Positions 53,021 through 61,879 of a stretch of 64,000 bases of DNA are shown here, piece after piece. The notes beneath the pieces were generated by a model, which was given only the letters and a program-made list of their open reading frames with translations, was not told the DNA's origin and did not search any database. The translations under genes were made by a program, and so were the position numbers. The DNA is from Halobaculum marinum (GTDB lineage: Archaea > Halobacteriota > Halobacteria > Halobacteriales > Haloferacaceae): NCBI RefSeq assembly GCF_029338555.1, contig NZ_CP119989.1, positions 2,480,001 through 2,544,000 on the forward strand, read 5' to 3'. Position 1 is the stretch's first letter. Each line of letters starts with the position of its first letter.

Positions 53021-54832
53021 TCATCGATCGTCCTCCTCGGCGTCATCCGCTTCTTCGTCCTCCTCCTCTTCCTCCTCTTCCTCTTCATCCTCTTCATCCT
53101 CCTCCTCCTCGTCTGCTTCCTCTTCTTCCTCCGCGTCGTCGGCCTCGTCTCTATCGTCGTCCGCTTCGTCGTCCGCGTCGTCAGCGTCGTCGTCCGCGTC
53201 CTCCGCGTCGTCAACGTCGTCTTCCTCCTCAGCACCCTCGCTGTCCTCGGCATCGTCCTCCACGTCGACGTCGGCGAGCGAGAGCCCACCAGCTGCCGAC
53301 TCGAACTCGAAGGCTGCCCGGAACTGCCCCTTCGTCACGACGACCTCGAGCTCGTCAGTTGCGTCGGTTGGGAACGTCAGCCGCCCGTCGGCGTCGGTCG
53401 TCCCGACGACACCGTCGTCCGCGACGACGGTCGCCCCGGAGACGGGCGACCCGTCGAACGTCACGCGGACGGTCGCGCTGCCGTTGGCGACGGTGGCGGT
53501 GGCGTCGAGCGACCCACCGAAGGCCGACTCGGCGGCGTCCGACCGGTCGCGGAACTCGTACTCCAGTTCGGCCTCCACGTCACCGTGCTCGGCTTCGACC
53601 TCCACCGAGTCGGCATCTGGGAGCGTTACCGTCAGCCGCCCGTCGGCATCCGTGGTGCCGACCGACTGGCCGTTCACCTCGACGGCGACGTCCGCCGCCG
53701 GGTCGCCGCCCGACAGCACCAGCAGCGTCACGGTCGCGTTCGGCGCGGGGGTACCGTCAGCGACGAGGATGGCGAGTTCGTCCTGCTCGTCCTCGTCGCG
53801 GTCCTCGCCCTCGTCGTCAGCATCGCCGCGGTCGTCGTCACCGTCGCCGTCGTCCACGTCATCCTCGTCTCGGTGTTCCGTCTCCTCCTCCAGTCGGTAG
53901 ACGACGCCAGACGACGCGTCGACGCGAACCTTCGCCTCGCCCGTCAGGTTCTGCGTGCCGCTGAGCGCGAACTCGAACTCGTAGGCCCCCTCGTACTCGC
54001 GGACTTTCGTCGCGGTGAGCGTCCACGACCCCTCGGGCGGAGACGCGAGCGCCGCACGAGCGGTGTCGAGCGCGTCCGCCTGCGAGACGGTGAAGTTCGT
54101 GTCGTCGTCGCGGGGGCGCTCGATCTCCCGCGAGCGCTCGCCGTCCTCGCCCTCCGCTTCGATCTGGAGCCCGTCGCCGGTCTCGATCCGCAGTTCACCG
54201 GTCGTCTCGCCGGTGAAGCGGCGCAGTAGTGCCGACGCACCGACGCCAGAGACGTTCTCGACGTCGCCAAGTGCGCCTGCGACGGCTTCCTCGCGGTACC
54301 CGGCGACGCGGAGGTCGAGCGCCGAAACGTTCTCGGCCCGCCGCTCTAGGCGAACGGCGGCCTCGGTCACGGACTCCGCGCGGGCGTTGAGCGTCGCGAT
54401 CCGTTGGCCGTACGCCGACGCGTCGATGTCACCGGATTCGTACGCCTCGGTGGCTGCACGGTAGTCTTCGGCGATGCTCGCCGCGCGCTCACGGAGCGTC
54501 GCCGCGCGCTCGGCGACGACGGCTGCCCGGACGGAGTCGTTCTCTGCGCGCTCGAACTCGTAGCGGAACGACCCCTCCGCGAACTCGCTCTCCACTTCGG
54601 TGTCGGTGACCGCGAGCACCGTCGAGAGTTGCCCCCCGACCGTGACGTTCACCGACTCGTTGGCGGTGTCGTTCTGCGTCGTCTGCTGCTGTACGGCTCC
54701 GTCGTCCGGCGCGGCCACGGCAGCCGCGTCGGCGCCGTCGGTCACCCCGGGAGACGCCACCGCCGCCGCGGGGACACTCCCCACGACGAGCAATAGCGCC
54801 AGGGCGACGGCGATCAGGTTCTTGGCGGTCAT
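53021..54832 (-). CDS. secreted protein with two Ig-like domains and a long acidic tail
   Basis: A 603-residue protein. Sec signal at the N-terminus (NLIAVALALLLVVGSVPAAAVA), helical N-terminal half rich in Glu/Ala (about 60-230), then a PepSY-like region (SQADALDTARAALAS, KVRVDASSGVVYRLE), followed by two Ig-like/carboxypeptidase-regulatory domains with matching endings (VGTTDADGRLTVTLPD and VGTTDADGRLTFPTD). The last about 100 residues are almost only Asp, Glu and Ala. No membrane anchor. Probably an extracellular, highly charged protein; the role is unknown. Confidence 0.82.
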   Translation of the reverse strand: MTAKNLIAVALALLLVVGSVPAAAVASPGVTDGADAAAVAAPDDGAVQQQTTQNDTANESVNVTVGGQLSTVLAVTDTEVESEFAEGSFRYEFERAENDSVRAAVVAERAATLRERAASIAEDYRAATEAYESGDIDASAYGQRIATLNARAESVTEAAVRLERRAENVSALDLRVAGYREEAVAGALGDVENVSGVGASALLRRFTGETTGELRIETGDGLQIEAEGEDGERSREIERPRDDDTNFTVSQADALDTARAALASPPEGSWTLTATKVREYEGAYEFEFALSGTQNLTGEAKVRVDASSGVVYRLEEETEHRDEDDVDDGDGDDDRGDADDEGEDRDEDEQDELAILVADGTPAPNATVTLLVLSGGDPAADVAVEVNGQSVGTTDADGRLTVTLPDADSVEVEAEHGDVEAELEYEFRDRSDAAESAFGGSLDATATVANGSATVRVTFDGSPVSGATVVADDGVVGTTDADGRLTFPTDATDELEVVVTKGQFRAAFEFESAAGGLSLADVDVEDDAEDSEGAEEEDDVDDAEDADDDADDADDEADDDRDEADDAEEEEEADEEEEDEEDEEEEEEEEEDEEADDAEEDDR

Positions 54833-54860
54833 CGTCGACCACACCACGCTCCCTCGACCC

Positions 54861-54867
54861 CATAAAC
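54861..54867 (-). promoter_or_regulatory. TATA box of the acidic-tail secreted protein gene
   Basis: Minus-strand GTTTATG centred 32 bases before the ATG at 54832. Confidence 0.45.
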
Positions 54868-54906
54868 TGGAATCACCTCCCCGACGACTCCCGTCGAATC
54901 CCGACC

Positions 54907-54954
54907 GTTCCCGGGGTCGAGCGGCTCGTTCCCGCCGGTTCCCGGTCGTTCCCG
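54907..54954. promoter_or_regulatory. four phased GTTCCCG boxes in a divergent promoter
   Basis: Copies at 54907-54913, 54928-54934, 54938-54944 and 54948-54954; start-to-start spacing is 21, 10 and 10 bases, so all face the same side of the helix. They lie between the TATA boxes of the leftward acidic-tail gene and the rightward winged-helix membrane protein gene. This is the layout of a cooperative operator, and the winged-helix protein is the obvious candidate binder. Confidence 0.5.
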
Positions 54955-54990
54955 CCGGGTGTCGCCGACGAGCGGATGGGAGCGACCGCG

Positions 54991-55000
54991 ATATTTTAGG
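54991..55000 (+). promoter_or_regulatory. TATA box of the winged-helix membrane protein gene
   Basis: ATATTTTAGG, centred about 32 bases before the ATG at 55028; the leader would be only a few bases. Confidence 0.45.
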
Positions 55001-55027
55001 CCACCTAGGGGGGTTGTCTGACCAGAG

Positions 55028-56182
55028 ATGGTCGGGGGACGGCGGACGGTCGCGCTCGTGCTCGCGGTGCTGTTGCTCACAGCGTCGCTGCCAGCCGCGG
55101 CAATCGGGGCTGCACAGACGGCCGACCCGGACGCCGACAACACGGTCACGCGGATCGAACTCGCGGCCGACGGGTCGGCCACGTGGATAGTCCGCGTGCG
55201 CACGCGATTGGAGACCGAGGCGGACGTCCAAGAGTTCGAGCGCTTCCAAGCGTCCTTCGAGCAGAACAAAAGCGAGCGCCTCGACCGGTTCAGCGGACGA
55301 ATCGACGGCGTCGTCCGGAACGCGGTCGACGCGACCGGCCGTGAGATGACAGCCGAGAACTTCTCGCAGTCCACGTCAATCCAGGAGCTTCCGCGTCGGT
55401 GGGGAGTCGTCACCTACCGGTTCCGGTGGCGTGGCTTCGCACGTGTCGACGGCGACCGCGTCGTTGCCGGCGACGTGTTCGGGAGCGGGTTCTACATCGA
55501 CGAGAGCGACAGCCTCGAAGTGGTCGCACCGCCGGGGTACGCGCTGCAGTCCGTCGCCCCCGACCCGGCCAGTCGAGACGGCAGGACCGTGACGTGGGTC
55601 GGACCCGAGAGCTTCGCAGACGGCCGGCCACTGGTGCGTGCCGCACCAAGCGCGACCCCGACCTCGTCGCTGGAGACGACCCCCGCCGACAGCGCCGGCG
55701 AGGAGAGCCGTCCGCTCGACCTCGCCACGGCCCCGTACCTCCTCGGGACGGTCGCCGTCGGAGCGGTCGCCGTCCTGGCGCTGCTGTTCACCCGTCGGCG
55801 CTCGGGGGCGCCCCACAGCGTCGCCGACACAGACCGCTCGCCGTCCGGTGGCGGTGCAGGTCCACCGCGAATTGGTGGTGGTGATAGCGACGCCGGCCCC
55901 ACGAGCGCGGACGGGACCGCCTTGACTTCCGCGACCACCGACGCTCGCACGCCGTCAGGCGAGGACACGCTCCTCACCGACGAGGACCGCGTGCTCGCGC
56001 TGTTGGAGGAGCACGGCGGGCGAGTCAAGCAGGCGACCGTCGGCGACCAGTTGGAGTGGTCGTCGTCCAAGACGTCGCGCGTCGTCGGGCGGATGGCGGA
56101 CGAGGGGACGGTCGAGAAACTCCGCATCGGTCGAGAGAACGTCCTCCAGACACCGGCGTCGGACGACGAAACAGAGCGGTAG
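55028..56182 (+). CDS. membrane-tethered winged-helix regulator with surface domain
   Basis: A 384-residue protein in three parts. An N-terminal Sec signal (TVALVLAVLLLTASLPAAAIG) precedes an extracellular domain (about 30-220) paralogous to the protein at 52207-52968. One transmembrane helix (LLGTVAVGAVAVLALLFTRRR, about 240-260) is followed by a disordered linker and a C-terminal winged helix of the DUF7343 type (about 315-380; DRVLALLEEHGGRVKQATVGDQLEWSSSKTSRVVGRM, visible as WSSSKTSRVVGRMADEG). This is a one-component, signal-across-membrane architecture. It is divergent from the acidic-tail gene and likely controls that promoter and its own. Confidence 0.83.
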   Translation: MVGGRRTVALVLAVLLLTASLPAAAIGAAQTADPDADNTVTRIELAADGSATWIVRVRTRLETEADVQEFERFQASFEQNKSERLDRFSGRIDGVVRNAVDATGREMTAENFSQSTSIQELPRRWGVVTYRFRWRGFARVDGDRVVAGDVFGSGFYIDESDSLEVVAPPGYALQSVAPDPASRDGRTVTWVGPESFADGRPLVRAAPSATPTSSLETTPADSAGEESRPLDLATAPYLLGTVAVGAVAVLALLFTRRRSGAPHSVADTDRSPSGGGAGPPRIGGGDSDAGPTSADGTALTSATTDARTPSGEDTLLTDEDRVLALLEEHGGRVKQATVGDQLEWSSSKTSRVVGRMADEGTVEKLRIGRENVLQTPASDDETER

Positions 56183-56252
56183 CGGCGGCGACGCTGTCGC
56201 TGGGGGCAGCGAAGCGGTCGAAAGAATCGGTCGGACGAGTGTGCGTGGAGCC

Positions 56253-57683
56253 TTAGTCCGCGGAGACTTCCTCGGCCTCGTCGTCGGCGGCCGTGGGGTC
56301 CTCGCGGTAGTGCTCCTCGATGAGGTCCTCGTCGACGCGGTTGAGCTCCGTCTTCGGGAGCGTCGACAGCAGGTCCCACCCGAGCTCGATCGTCTCGTCG
56401 ATCGTGCGGTCGGTGTCGAACCCTTGCTCGACGAACTGCGTCTCGAACGCGTCCGCGAAGTCGAGGTACTTGTTGTCACGCTCGGACAGCGCCTCGCGAC
56501 CGACGATGTTCACGAGGTCGCGCAGGTCCTCACCCTCCGCGTACGCCGCGTACATCTGGTCGGACACGTCGGCGTGGTCGGCGCGGGTCAGGCCCTCGCC
56601 GATCCCGTCGTCCATCAGGCGCGACAGGCTGGGCAGCACGTTCACCGGCGGCTGGATACCCTGGCTGTGCAGCGGGCGGTCCATCATGATCTGCCCCTCC
56701 GTGATGTACCCCGTCAGGTCGGGGATCGGGTGCGTGTCGTCGTCGCCGGGCATCGTGAGGATCGGGATCTGCGTCACCGAGCCCTCGCGGTCCTTGAGGC
56801 GACCGGCGCGCTCGTACAGCTGCGCCAGGTCGGTGTACATGTACCCGGGGTAGCCACGCCGACCGGGCACCTCCTCGCGGGCCGCACCGATCTCACGGAG
56901 CGCCTCACAGTAGTTCGTCATGTCCGTCAGGACGACGAGCACGTGGTACCCCTTGTCGAACGCGAGGTACTCGGCGGTGGTGAGCGCGAGGCGCGGCGTG
57001 ACCGTCCGCTCGACTGCGGGGTCGTCCGCGAGGTTCATGAAGACGACCGAGCGCTCCAGCGCGCCCGTCCGCTCGAAGTCGTCCATGAACTCGTTGGCCT
57101 CCTCCTGCGTGATGCCCATCGCGCCGAAGATCACTGCGAACTCCGACTCGTCGTCGTCGCCCTCGCCCGCCTCCTCCGGCACGGTCGCCTGCCGGGCAAT
57201 CTGGAGTGCGAGGTCGTTGTGCGGCAGGCCAGAGCCCGAGAAGATCGGGAGCTTCTGGCCGCGCACGAGCGTGTTCATCCCGTCGATGGCCGAGACACCC
57301 GTCTGGATGAAGTCCTCGGGGTACTCGCGGCTGTACGGGTTGATCGCGGCGCCGACGATGTCGCGGCGCTCGTCCGGAACGATCTCCGGGCCGCCGTCGA
57401 TCGGGTTACCGGAGCCGTCGAGCACGCGACCGAGCAGATCCTCGGTCACGGGCATCTTCAGCGTCTCGCCCAGGAACCGGACCGAGGCGTTGCGGTCGAT
57501 GCCGGTGGTGCCCTCGAACACCTGGATGGCGACGAGGCCCTCCTCGGATTCGAGGACCTGCCCGCGCTTCGTCTCGCCGCTCGGCGTCTCGATCTCGACG
57601 ATCTCGTCGTAGCCGATTGGCTCGTCGACCTCGGCGAACACCAGCGGGCCGCTGACTTCCGTGATGGTTTGATACTCTTTCAT
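56253..57683 (-). CDS. atpB: A-type ATP synthase subunit B
   Basis: A 476-residue regulatory, non-catalytic subunit of the A3B3 head. It starts [27 protein letters not shown]. The Walker A is absent, as in all B subunits ([16 protein letters not shown] instead). Other conserved parts are [20 protein letters not shown], the P(G)[19 protein letters not shown] (visible as [17 protein letters not shown]) and [17 protein letters not shown]. It follows atpA by 3 bases. Its 3' end lies 70 bases from the convergent winged-helix gene. Confidence 0.97.
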   Translation of the reverse strand: MKEYQTITEVSGPLVFAEVDEPIGYDEIVEIETPSGETKRGQVLESEEGLVAIQVFEGTTGIDRNASVRFLGETLKMPVTEDLLGRVLDGSGNPIDGGPEIVPDERRDIVGAAINPYSREYPEDFIQTGVSAIDGMNTLVRGQKLPIFSGSGLPHNDLALQIARQATVPEEAGEGDDDESEFAVIFGAMGITQEEANEFMDDFERTGALERSVVFMNLADDPAVERTVTPRLALTTAEYLAFDKGYHVLVVLTDMTNYCEALREIGAAREEVPGRRGYPGYMYTDLAQLYERAGRLKDREGSVTQIPILTMPGDDDTHPIPDLTGYITEGQIMMDRPLHSQGIQPPVNVLPSLSRLMDDGIGEGLTRADHADVSDQMYAAYAEGEDLRDLVNIVGREALSERDNKYLDFADAFETQFVEQGFDTDRTIDETIELGWDLLSTLPKTELNRVDEDLIEEHYREDPTAADDEAEEVSAD

Positions 57684-57686
57684 GGT

Positions 57687-59450
57687 TCAGTAGAGCGAGC
57701 GCAGCTGCTCGGTGAGTTCCTCTTTGAGCTCCTCGACGAACGCCTCCCAGTCCTCCTGGGTGGCGATCCGGTTGAGCTTGGGCGCCGCGTCGATGGCCGT
57801 GATGTCCTCGATGGGCACACCGGCGTCGAGCGCGTCGAACGCCTCGTCGTTGTACGTCTGGATGGTCTCGAGGATCGCGTACGTCTTCTCGGGCGGACAG
57901 TACATGTCCACGTCGATGAACGCGTTCTGCTGGAGGTAGCCCTCACGCAGGTAGCGCGCGACCTCGAGGGTCAGCTGCTGGTCCTCGGGCAGGGCGTCCT
58001 TCCCGACGAGCTGAACGATCTCCTGCAGTTCGCCCTCCTCGTCGAGAGTGTCGACGGCCCACTGCCGCCGCTCGGACCAGTCCTCCGCGACGTTCTCCTG
58101 GAACCAGGGGTCGAGCTGCTCTTGGTACAGCGAGTACGACTCGTTCCAGTTGATCGCCGGGAAGTGGCGACGCTCGGCCAGGTCGGCGTCGAGCGCCCAG
58201 AACGTCTTCACGATACGCAGCGTGTTCTGGGTGACCGGCTCGGAGAAGTCGCCACCGGGGGGCGACACCGCGCCGATCGCCGAGACGGAGCCCTCGGTCC
58301 CGTTGAGGTTCTCGAAGTAGCCGGCGCGCTCGTAGAACTCCGCGAGGCGCGCGGCGAGGTACGCGGGGTACCCCTCCTCGCCGGGCATCTCCTCCAGGCG
58401 CGAGGAGATCTCGCGCATCGCCTCTGCCCACCGCGAGGTGGAGTCGGCCATGAGGGCCACGTCGTACCCCATGTCGCGGTAGTACTCTGCGATGGTGATG
58501 CCGGTGTACACGCACGACTCGCGCGCGGCCACGGGCATGTTCGAGGTGTTCGCGATGAGCGAGGTACGGGCCATCAGCGAGTTCCCGTTCTTCGGGTCTT
58601 CCAGTTCGGGGAAGTCCTCGATGACCTCGGTCATCTCGTTGCCGCGCTCACCACAGCCGACGTACACGACGATGTCGGCGTCGGCGAACTTGGCGAGGCT
58701 GTGCTGGGTGACGGTCTTCCCGGAGCCGAACGGCCCCGGAATGGCGGCCGTCCCGCCCTTCGCGATGGGGAACAGGCCGTCGAGGATGCGCTGGCCCGAC
58801 ACGAGCGGCTCGCGGGGCGTCCGCTTCTCGACGGTCGGCCGCTTCTCGCGGACCGGCCACTCCTGACGCATCGTCACTTCCTCGCCGTTCTCGAGCGTGA
58901 CGACGGCCTCTTCGACGTTGAAGGAGCCCTCTTCGACGCTCTCGACGACGCCGCCCTCGTAGTCCGGCGGCACCATGACCTTGTGGTCGATGGTGACCGT
59001 CTCGGGCACGACGCCGACGACGTCACCGGGTTCGACGCTGTCGCCAGCCTCGACCTCGGGAGTGAACTCCCACTCCTTCTCCAGGTCGATGCCGGGCGCG
59101 TCGACCCCGCGGTCGAGGAACGCGCTGTTCATCTTCTCTTCGAGCACGTCGAGCGGGCGCTGGACGCCGTCGTAGATGGCGTCCAGCATGCCGGGGCCCA
59201 GGTCGACGGTGAGGGGTTCGCCCGTGTTCTCGACGGGCTCTCGGGGGGCGACCCCGGAGGTCTCCTCGTACACCTGAATGGTCGTGACGTCGCCTTCGAT
59301 CTCGATGACCTCGCCCATCAGCCCTTCGTCGCCTACGTAGACGACGTCGTTCATGCGGGCGTCGAGGTCGACGGCTTTCACGACCGGGCCGCTCACGCTC
59401 TTGATGCGTCCGGTTCCTTCGGTCGTCTCGGTTTCGGTTGCCTGACTCAT
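57687..59450 (-). CDS. atpA: A-type ATP synthase subunit A (catalytic)
   Basis: A 587-residue catalytic subunit. The P-loop is [11 protein letters not shown] (about 237-247). The non-homologous insertion (about 110-220) of archaeal/vacuolar A subunits is present. [31 protein letters not shown] (visible as [15 protein letters not shown]) is conserved. It makes ATP from the proton or sodium gradient. No intein is present. It follows atpF by 4 bases and precedes atpB. Confidence 0.97.
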   Translation of the reverse strand: MSQATETETTEGTGRIKSVSGPVVKAVDLDARMNDVVYVGDEGLMGEVIEIEGDVTTIQVYEETSGVAPREPVENTGEPLTVDLGPGMLDAIYDGVQRPLDVLEEKMNSAFLDRGVDAPGIDLEKEWEFTPEVEAGDSVEPGDVVGVVPETVTIDHKVMVPPDYEGGVVESVEEGSFNVEEAVVTLENGEEVTMRQEWPVREKRPTVEKRTPREPLVSGQRILDGLFPIAKGGTAAIPGPFGSGKTVTQHSLAKFADADIVVYVGCGERGNEMTEVIEDFPELEDPKNGNSLMARTSLIANTSNMPVAARESCVYTGITIAEYYRDMGYDVALMADSTSRWAEAMREISSRLEEMPGEEGYPAYLAARLAEFYERAGYFENLNGTEGSVSAIGAVSPPGGDFSEPVTQNTLRIVKTFWALDADLAERRHFPAINWNESYSLYQEQLDPWFQENVAEDWSERRQWAVDTLDEEGELQEIVQLVGKDALPEDQQLTLEVARYLREGYLQQNAFIDVDMYCPPEKTYAILETIQTYNDEAFDALDAGVPIEDITAIDAAPKLNRIATQEDWEAFVEELKEELTEQLRSLY

Positions 59451-59454
59451 GTGT

Positions 59455-59778
59455 TCACTCGTCCTCGTCCATCAGGTCGATCCCGATGGCTCTCTTGATC
59501 TGTTCGCGTAGGCCGCTCCCGGCGCCGCCGCCGAGCGTGACCAGTACCGGTTCCACGGAGCCCTCGACGTCCCGGCGGACCGTCCGCGAGAGGTGGTCGA
59601 GGTCCTCGTCGAGCATCACGACGATGCCGACGTTCTCGTCCGACAGCGCGTCCTCGACGGCGTCGTCGAGGCGGTCGTCCTTCTCCTCGTCGGGGACGTT
59701 CGCGCACTTGCGGACGCCAGCGAGGCGGAACCCGGTGGTGAACTCGGGGCTGCCGATGACGGCTATCTCCTGACTCAT
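59455..59778 (-). CDS. atpF: A-type ATP synthase subunit F
   Basis: A 107-residue rotor/regulatory subunit: [21 protein letters not shown] and the [21 protein letters not shown] strand-helix unit are characteristic, as is the C-terminal [21 protein letters not shown]. The ATG overlaps the atpC stop by ATGA. Confidence 0.95.
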   Translation of the reverse strand: MSQEIAVIGSPEFTTGFRLAGVRKCANVPDEEKDDRLDDAVEDALSDENVGIVVMLDEDLDHLSRTVRRDVEGSVEPVLVTLGGGAGSGLREQIKRAIGIDLMDEDE

Positions 59779-60827
59779 AGGATCACCAGCTCGTCTTCGA
59801 TCTCTTCGGGGTCGAGGCCGGCCTCCTTCCCGCGGGCGATGGCGCGGATGTTGTCGACCTCGCGCTCTTTCGCCAGCACGTACGACACGACGGGGGTCAC
59901 CGACAGCGGGTGGATCAGCCCCAGCGAGTCCGCGTACTCCAACAGCGCCGCCTCGAGCGCGTGCTCGAAGGCGATGAGGCTCTCTGCCTCCTCCAGTTCG
60001 GTCAGCGCGTCGGAGAGGCGGTCGCCGTAGCGCGACTCGCGGATCCGGCCGATCAGTTCGCCCGTGTTGGACGAGAGCTGGGTCAGCTCGGCGGGCGAGA
60101 ACAGCACGCCACCGTCGATGTAGTACTCGGCGGGGTCGAGGTCCGCGCCCGAGCGGGCCAGCCGCAGCGCGTTGATCGCGTTCCGGAAGTCGATCTCGGC
60201 CTCCAGGAACTCGCGGTACTCGGCCAGCGCCTCGCCGGAGAGGTCGTCCGTGCGCAGCAGTTCGTAGTACGCGCGGTCGACTGCGTTCTCCAGCGGCACC
60301 AGCACGCCCGTCGACTCGTAGTCGTCGAGCGCGTCGGCGAGTGTGTCGCCGAACACGGTGTTCGAGAGCATCTCGACGGCCTCGTCGATCGCGCCCGCGT
60401 CGAGCAGGCGGTCGAGGAGCTTGTCGTCGAACTCGCCGGCCCGGATGAGGTCGTCGGCGACCGCCTCGCGCTCGGTGTCGGCGTAGATGCCGCGGAGCAC
60501 GGTCTTGACGTTCCACGCGTCGAACTTCCGGAGGTAGCGGGCGACGTGCCCGTACAGCTTACCCTCACACCAGCGGAGGATGTCCTCGAAGTCCTCGGCG
60601 AGGCTCGCGTTCAGTGCGTACTCGATGAGGTCGACGCCCGAGAACCGCGACCCGAGGGCGTTGATCTCGTCTTCGTACGCCGGCGACTCCTCCATGAACC
60701 GGGCGATCTCCGCCGGGCTCATACGGACCAGTTTCCGGTAGTCGTCCTCCTCGTACAGCCCAGCGCGCCGCGATCGGACGCGGGCGTTGACGTACTCGGG
60801 GTTCGACGTGCCGGCGCTCTTACTCAT
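59775..60827 (-). CDS. atpC: A-type ATP synthase subunit C
   Basis: A 350-residue V-type subunit d-like protein that couples the central stalk to the membrane ring. It is mainly helical with internal three-fold repeats (MSPAEIARFMEE..., ALNASLAEDFEDILRWCEGKLYGHVARYL, AINALRLARSGADLDPAEYYIDGG). It overlaps atpE by 8 bases upstream and atpF by 4 bases downstream. Confidence 0.95.
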   Translation of the reverse strand: MSKSAGTSNPEYVNARVRSRRAGLYEEDDYRKLVRMSPAEIARFMEESPAYEDEINALGSRFSGVDLIEYALNASLAEDFEDILRWCEGKLYGHVARYLRKFDAWNVKTVLRGIYADTEREAVADDLIRAGEFDDKLLDRLLDAGAIDEAVEMLSNTVFGDTLADALDDYESTGVLVPLENAVDRAYYELLRTDDLSGEALAEYREFLEAEIDFRNAINALRLARSGADLDPAEYYIDGGVLFSPAELTQLSSNTGELIGRIRESRYGDRLSDALTELEEAESLIAFEHALEAALLEYADSLGLIHPLSVTPVVSYVLAKEREVDNIRAIARGKEAGLDPEEIEDELVIL

Positions 60828-61404
60828 CTTCGAAGAGTCGGTCGCTCAGCTCCTTGAGGTTGTCCTCCCAGACCTCCTCGAGGAGCGAGTCGAACGTGTT
60901 GTTCACACGGACGCGCGACTCCTCGCTCTCGACGACGACGCCGCCGAGGCAGTCGCGCTCGCCGGCGAACGACCAGCCCTCGTAGTCCGCGAGGATGTCG
61001 GTCAGCAGCTCCTCGTCGTCGGCCCGACCGTGGACCGCGACGGCCTCGTCGTCCTCGAACTCCGGCGCCGCGGCGTCGAGCAGCGACCGGGTCAGCTCCT
61101 CGCGGTCCTCGCCGTCGAGGGCCACGATGGCCGCCTCGGTCTTTTCGCGCACGTCGCCGAGCACGTCGCGGCGTGCTTCGAGGCGCTGCTGCTTGGCCTC
61201 CAGCTTGGCCGCCGAGAGCGTCTGTTCGCGCTCCTGTTCGATCTGTCGCTCGACCTGCTGTTCTCGTTCCTCGACGATCCGGTCTGCCTCCTCCTCAGCC
61301 TCGGCGACGATCTCGGCCGCGCGGTCCTCGCCCTCTTCGCGGATTTCCTCCGCACGCGCGATGGCCTCGGCCTCAATGTCGTCGACGACTGTCTCTAAAC
61401 TCAT
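60820..61404 (-). CDS. atpE: A-type ATP synthase subunit E
   Basis: A 194-residue peripheral-stalk subunit. The N-terminal half is a long Glu/Arg-rich coiled coil (IEAEAIARAEEIREEGEDRAAEIVAEAEEEADRIVEE), followed by a globular C-terminal domain ending LKELSDRLFEDE. It pairs with subunit H (beyond the window) to form the stator. Its last 8 bases overlap atpC. Confidence 0.95.
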   Translation of the reverse strand: MSLETVVDDIEAEAIARAEEIREEGEDRAAEIVAEAEEEADRIVEEREQQVERQIEQEREQTLSAAKLEAKQQRLEARRDVLGDVREKTEAAIVALDGEDREELTRSLLDAAAPEFEDDEAVAVHGRADDEELLTDILADYEGWSFAGERDCLGGVVVESEESRVRVNNTFDSLLEEVWEDNLKELSDRLFEDE

Positions 61405-61425
61405 GATGAAACGGGAGGAGTCGGT

Positions 61426-61680
61426 TTACTGGACCAGGAAGATGGCGACCAGCGCGAGAATGACGAGCGTCTCCGGAAGGACGGTGAAGATCAGTCCCTG
61501 CGTGAACAGATCCTCGTCCTCGGCGACGGCGCCGATCGCGGCCGAGCCGATACCGCGCTCCGCGTAGCCCGCGCCGAAGGCCGCGAGGCCGACACCGAGA
61601 GCGGCGGCGGACAGCGGCGGGATGGCGGGAGCGCTTTCCTGCAGTACGACACTAGCGAGTTGGGGTGCGATTTCGAGCAT
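61426..61680 (-). CDS. atpK: A-type ATP synthase subunit K (membrane rotor ring)
   Basis: An 84-residue proteolipid with two transmembrane helices, a single hairpin. The first is AALGVGLAAFGAGYAERGIGSAAIG and the second FTVLPETLVILALVAIFLV, where PET holds the ion-binding Glu. GAVAEDEDLFTQG is the usual polar loop. ATG at 61680. The 5' region holds a TATA-like box and a hairpin, suggesting separate control of this high-copy subunit. Confidence 0.95.
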   Translation of the reverse strand: MLEIAPQLASVVLQESAPAIPPLSAAALGVGLAAFGAGYAERGIGSAAIGAVAEDEDLFTQGLIFTVLPETLVILALVAIFLVQ

Positions 61681-61689
61681 GGTAGTTGG

Positions 61690-61703
61690 TAGGCGGATGC
61701 CTA
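61690..61703 (-). promoter_or_regulatory. hairpin in the atpK 5' leader
   Basis: TAGGC-ATCC-GCCTA on the minus strand, 9 bases before the atpK ATG. In the mRNA it forms a 5-bp stem with a tetraloop. It could modulate translation or stabilise the transcript. Confidence 0.35.
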
Positions 61704-61737
61704 ACTTCGGACAGGTCGTGGTTGGACCCAGAGAGTG

Positions 61738-61744
61738 CATAAAG
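61738..61744 (-). promoter_or_regulatory. internal TATA box upstream of atpK
   Basis: Minus-strand CTTTATG centred 61 bases before the atpK ATG, in the 199-bp gap after atpI. It predicts a start near 61714 and a leader of about 34 bases. Confidence 0.4.
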
Positions 61745-61879
61745 CTTCCCAAAACGAGCGACGAGACGGCGGAATTCGGTCGCTACGGGCGGTGCTGCGT
61801 GTGTCACAAACCCCCAATCGAGGGTGCGAGGATCGCGAACGCGACCGACCGCACAGCGGCCGGTCGCTCCAACGCCGAC

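Noticed and set aside
53560-54229. Rightward open frames over the Ig-domain gene
   Set aside because: Shadows of the secreted protein; no conserved domains.
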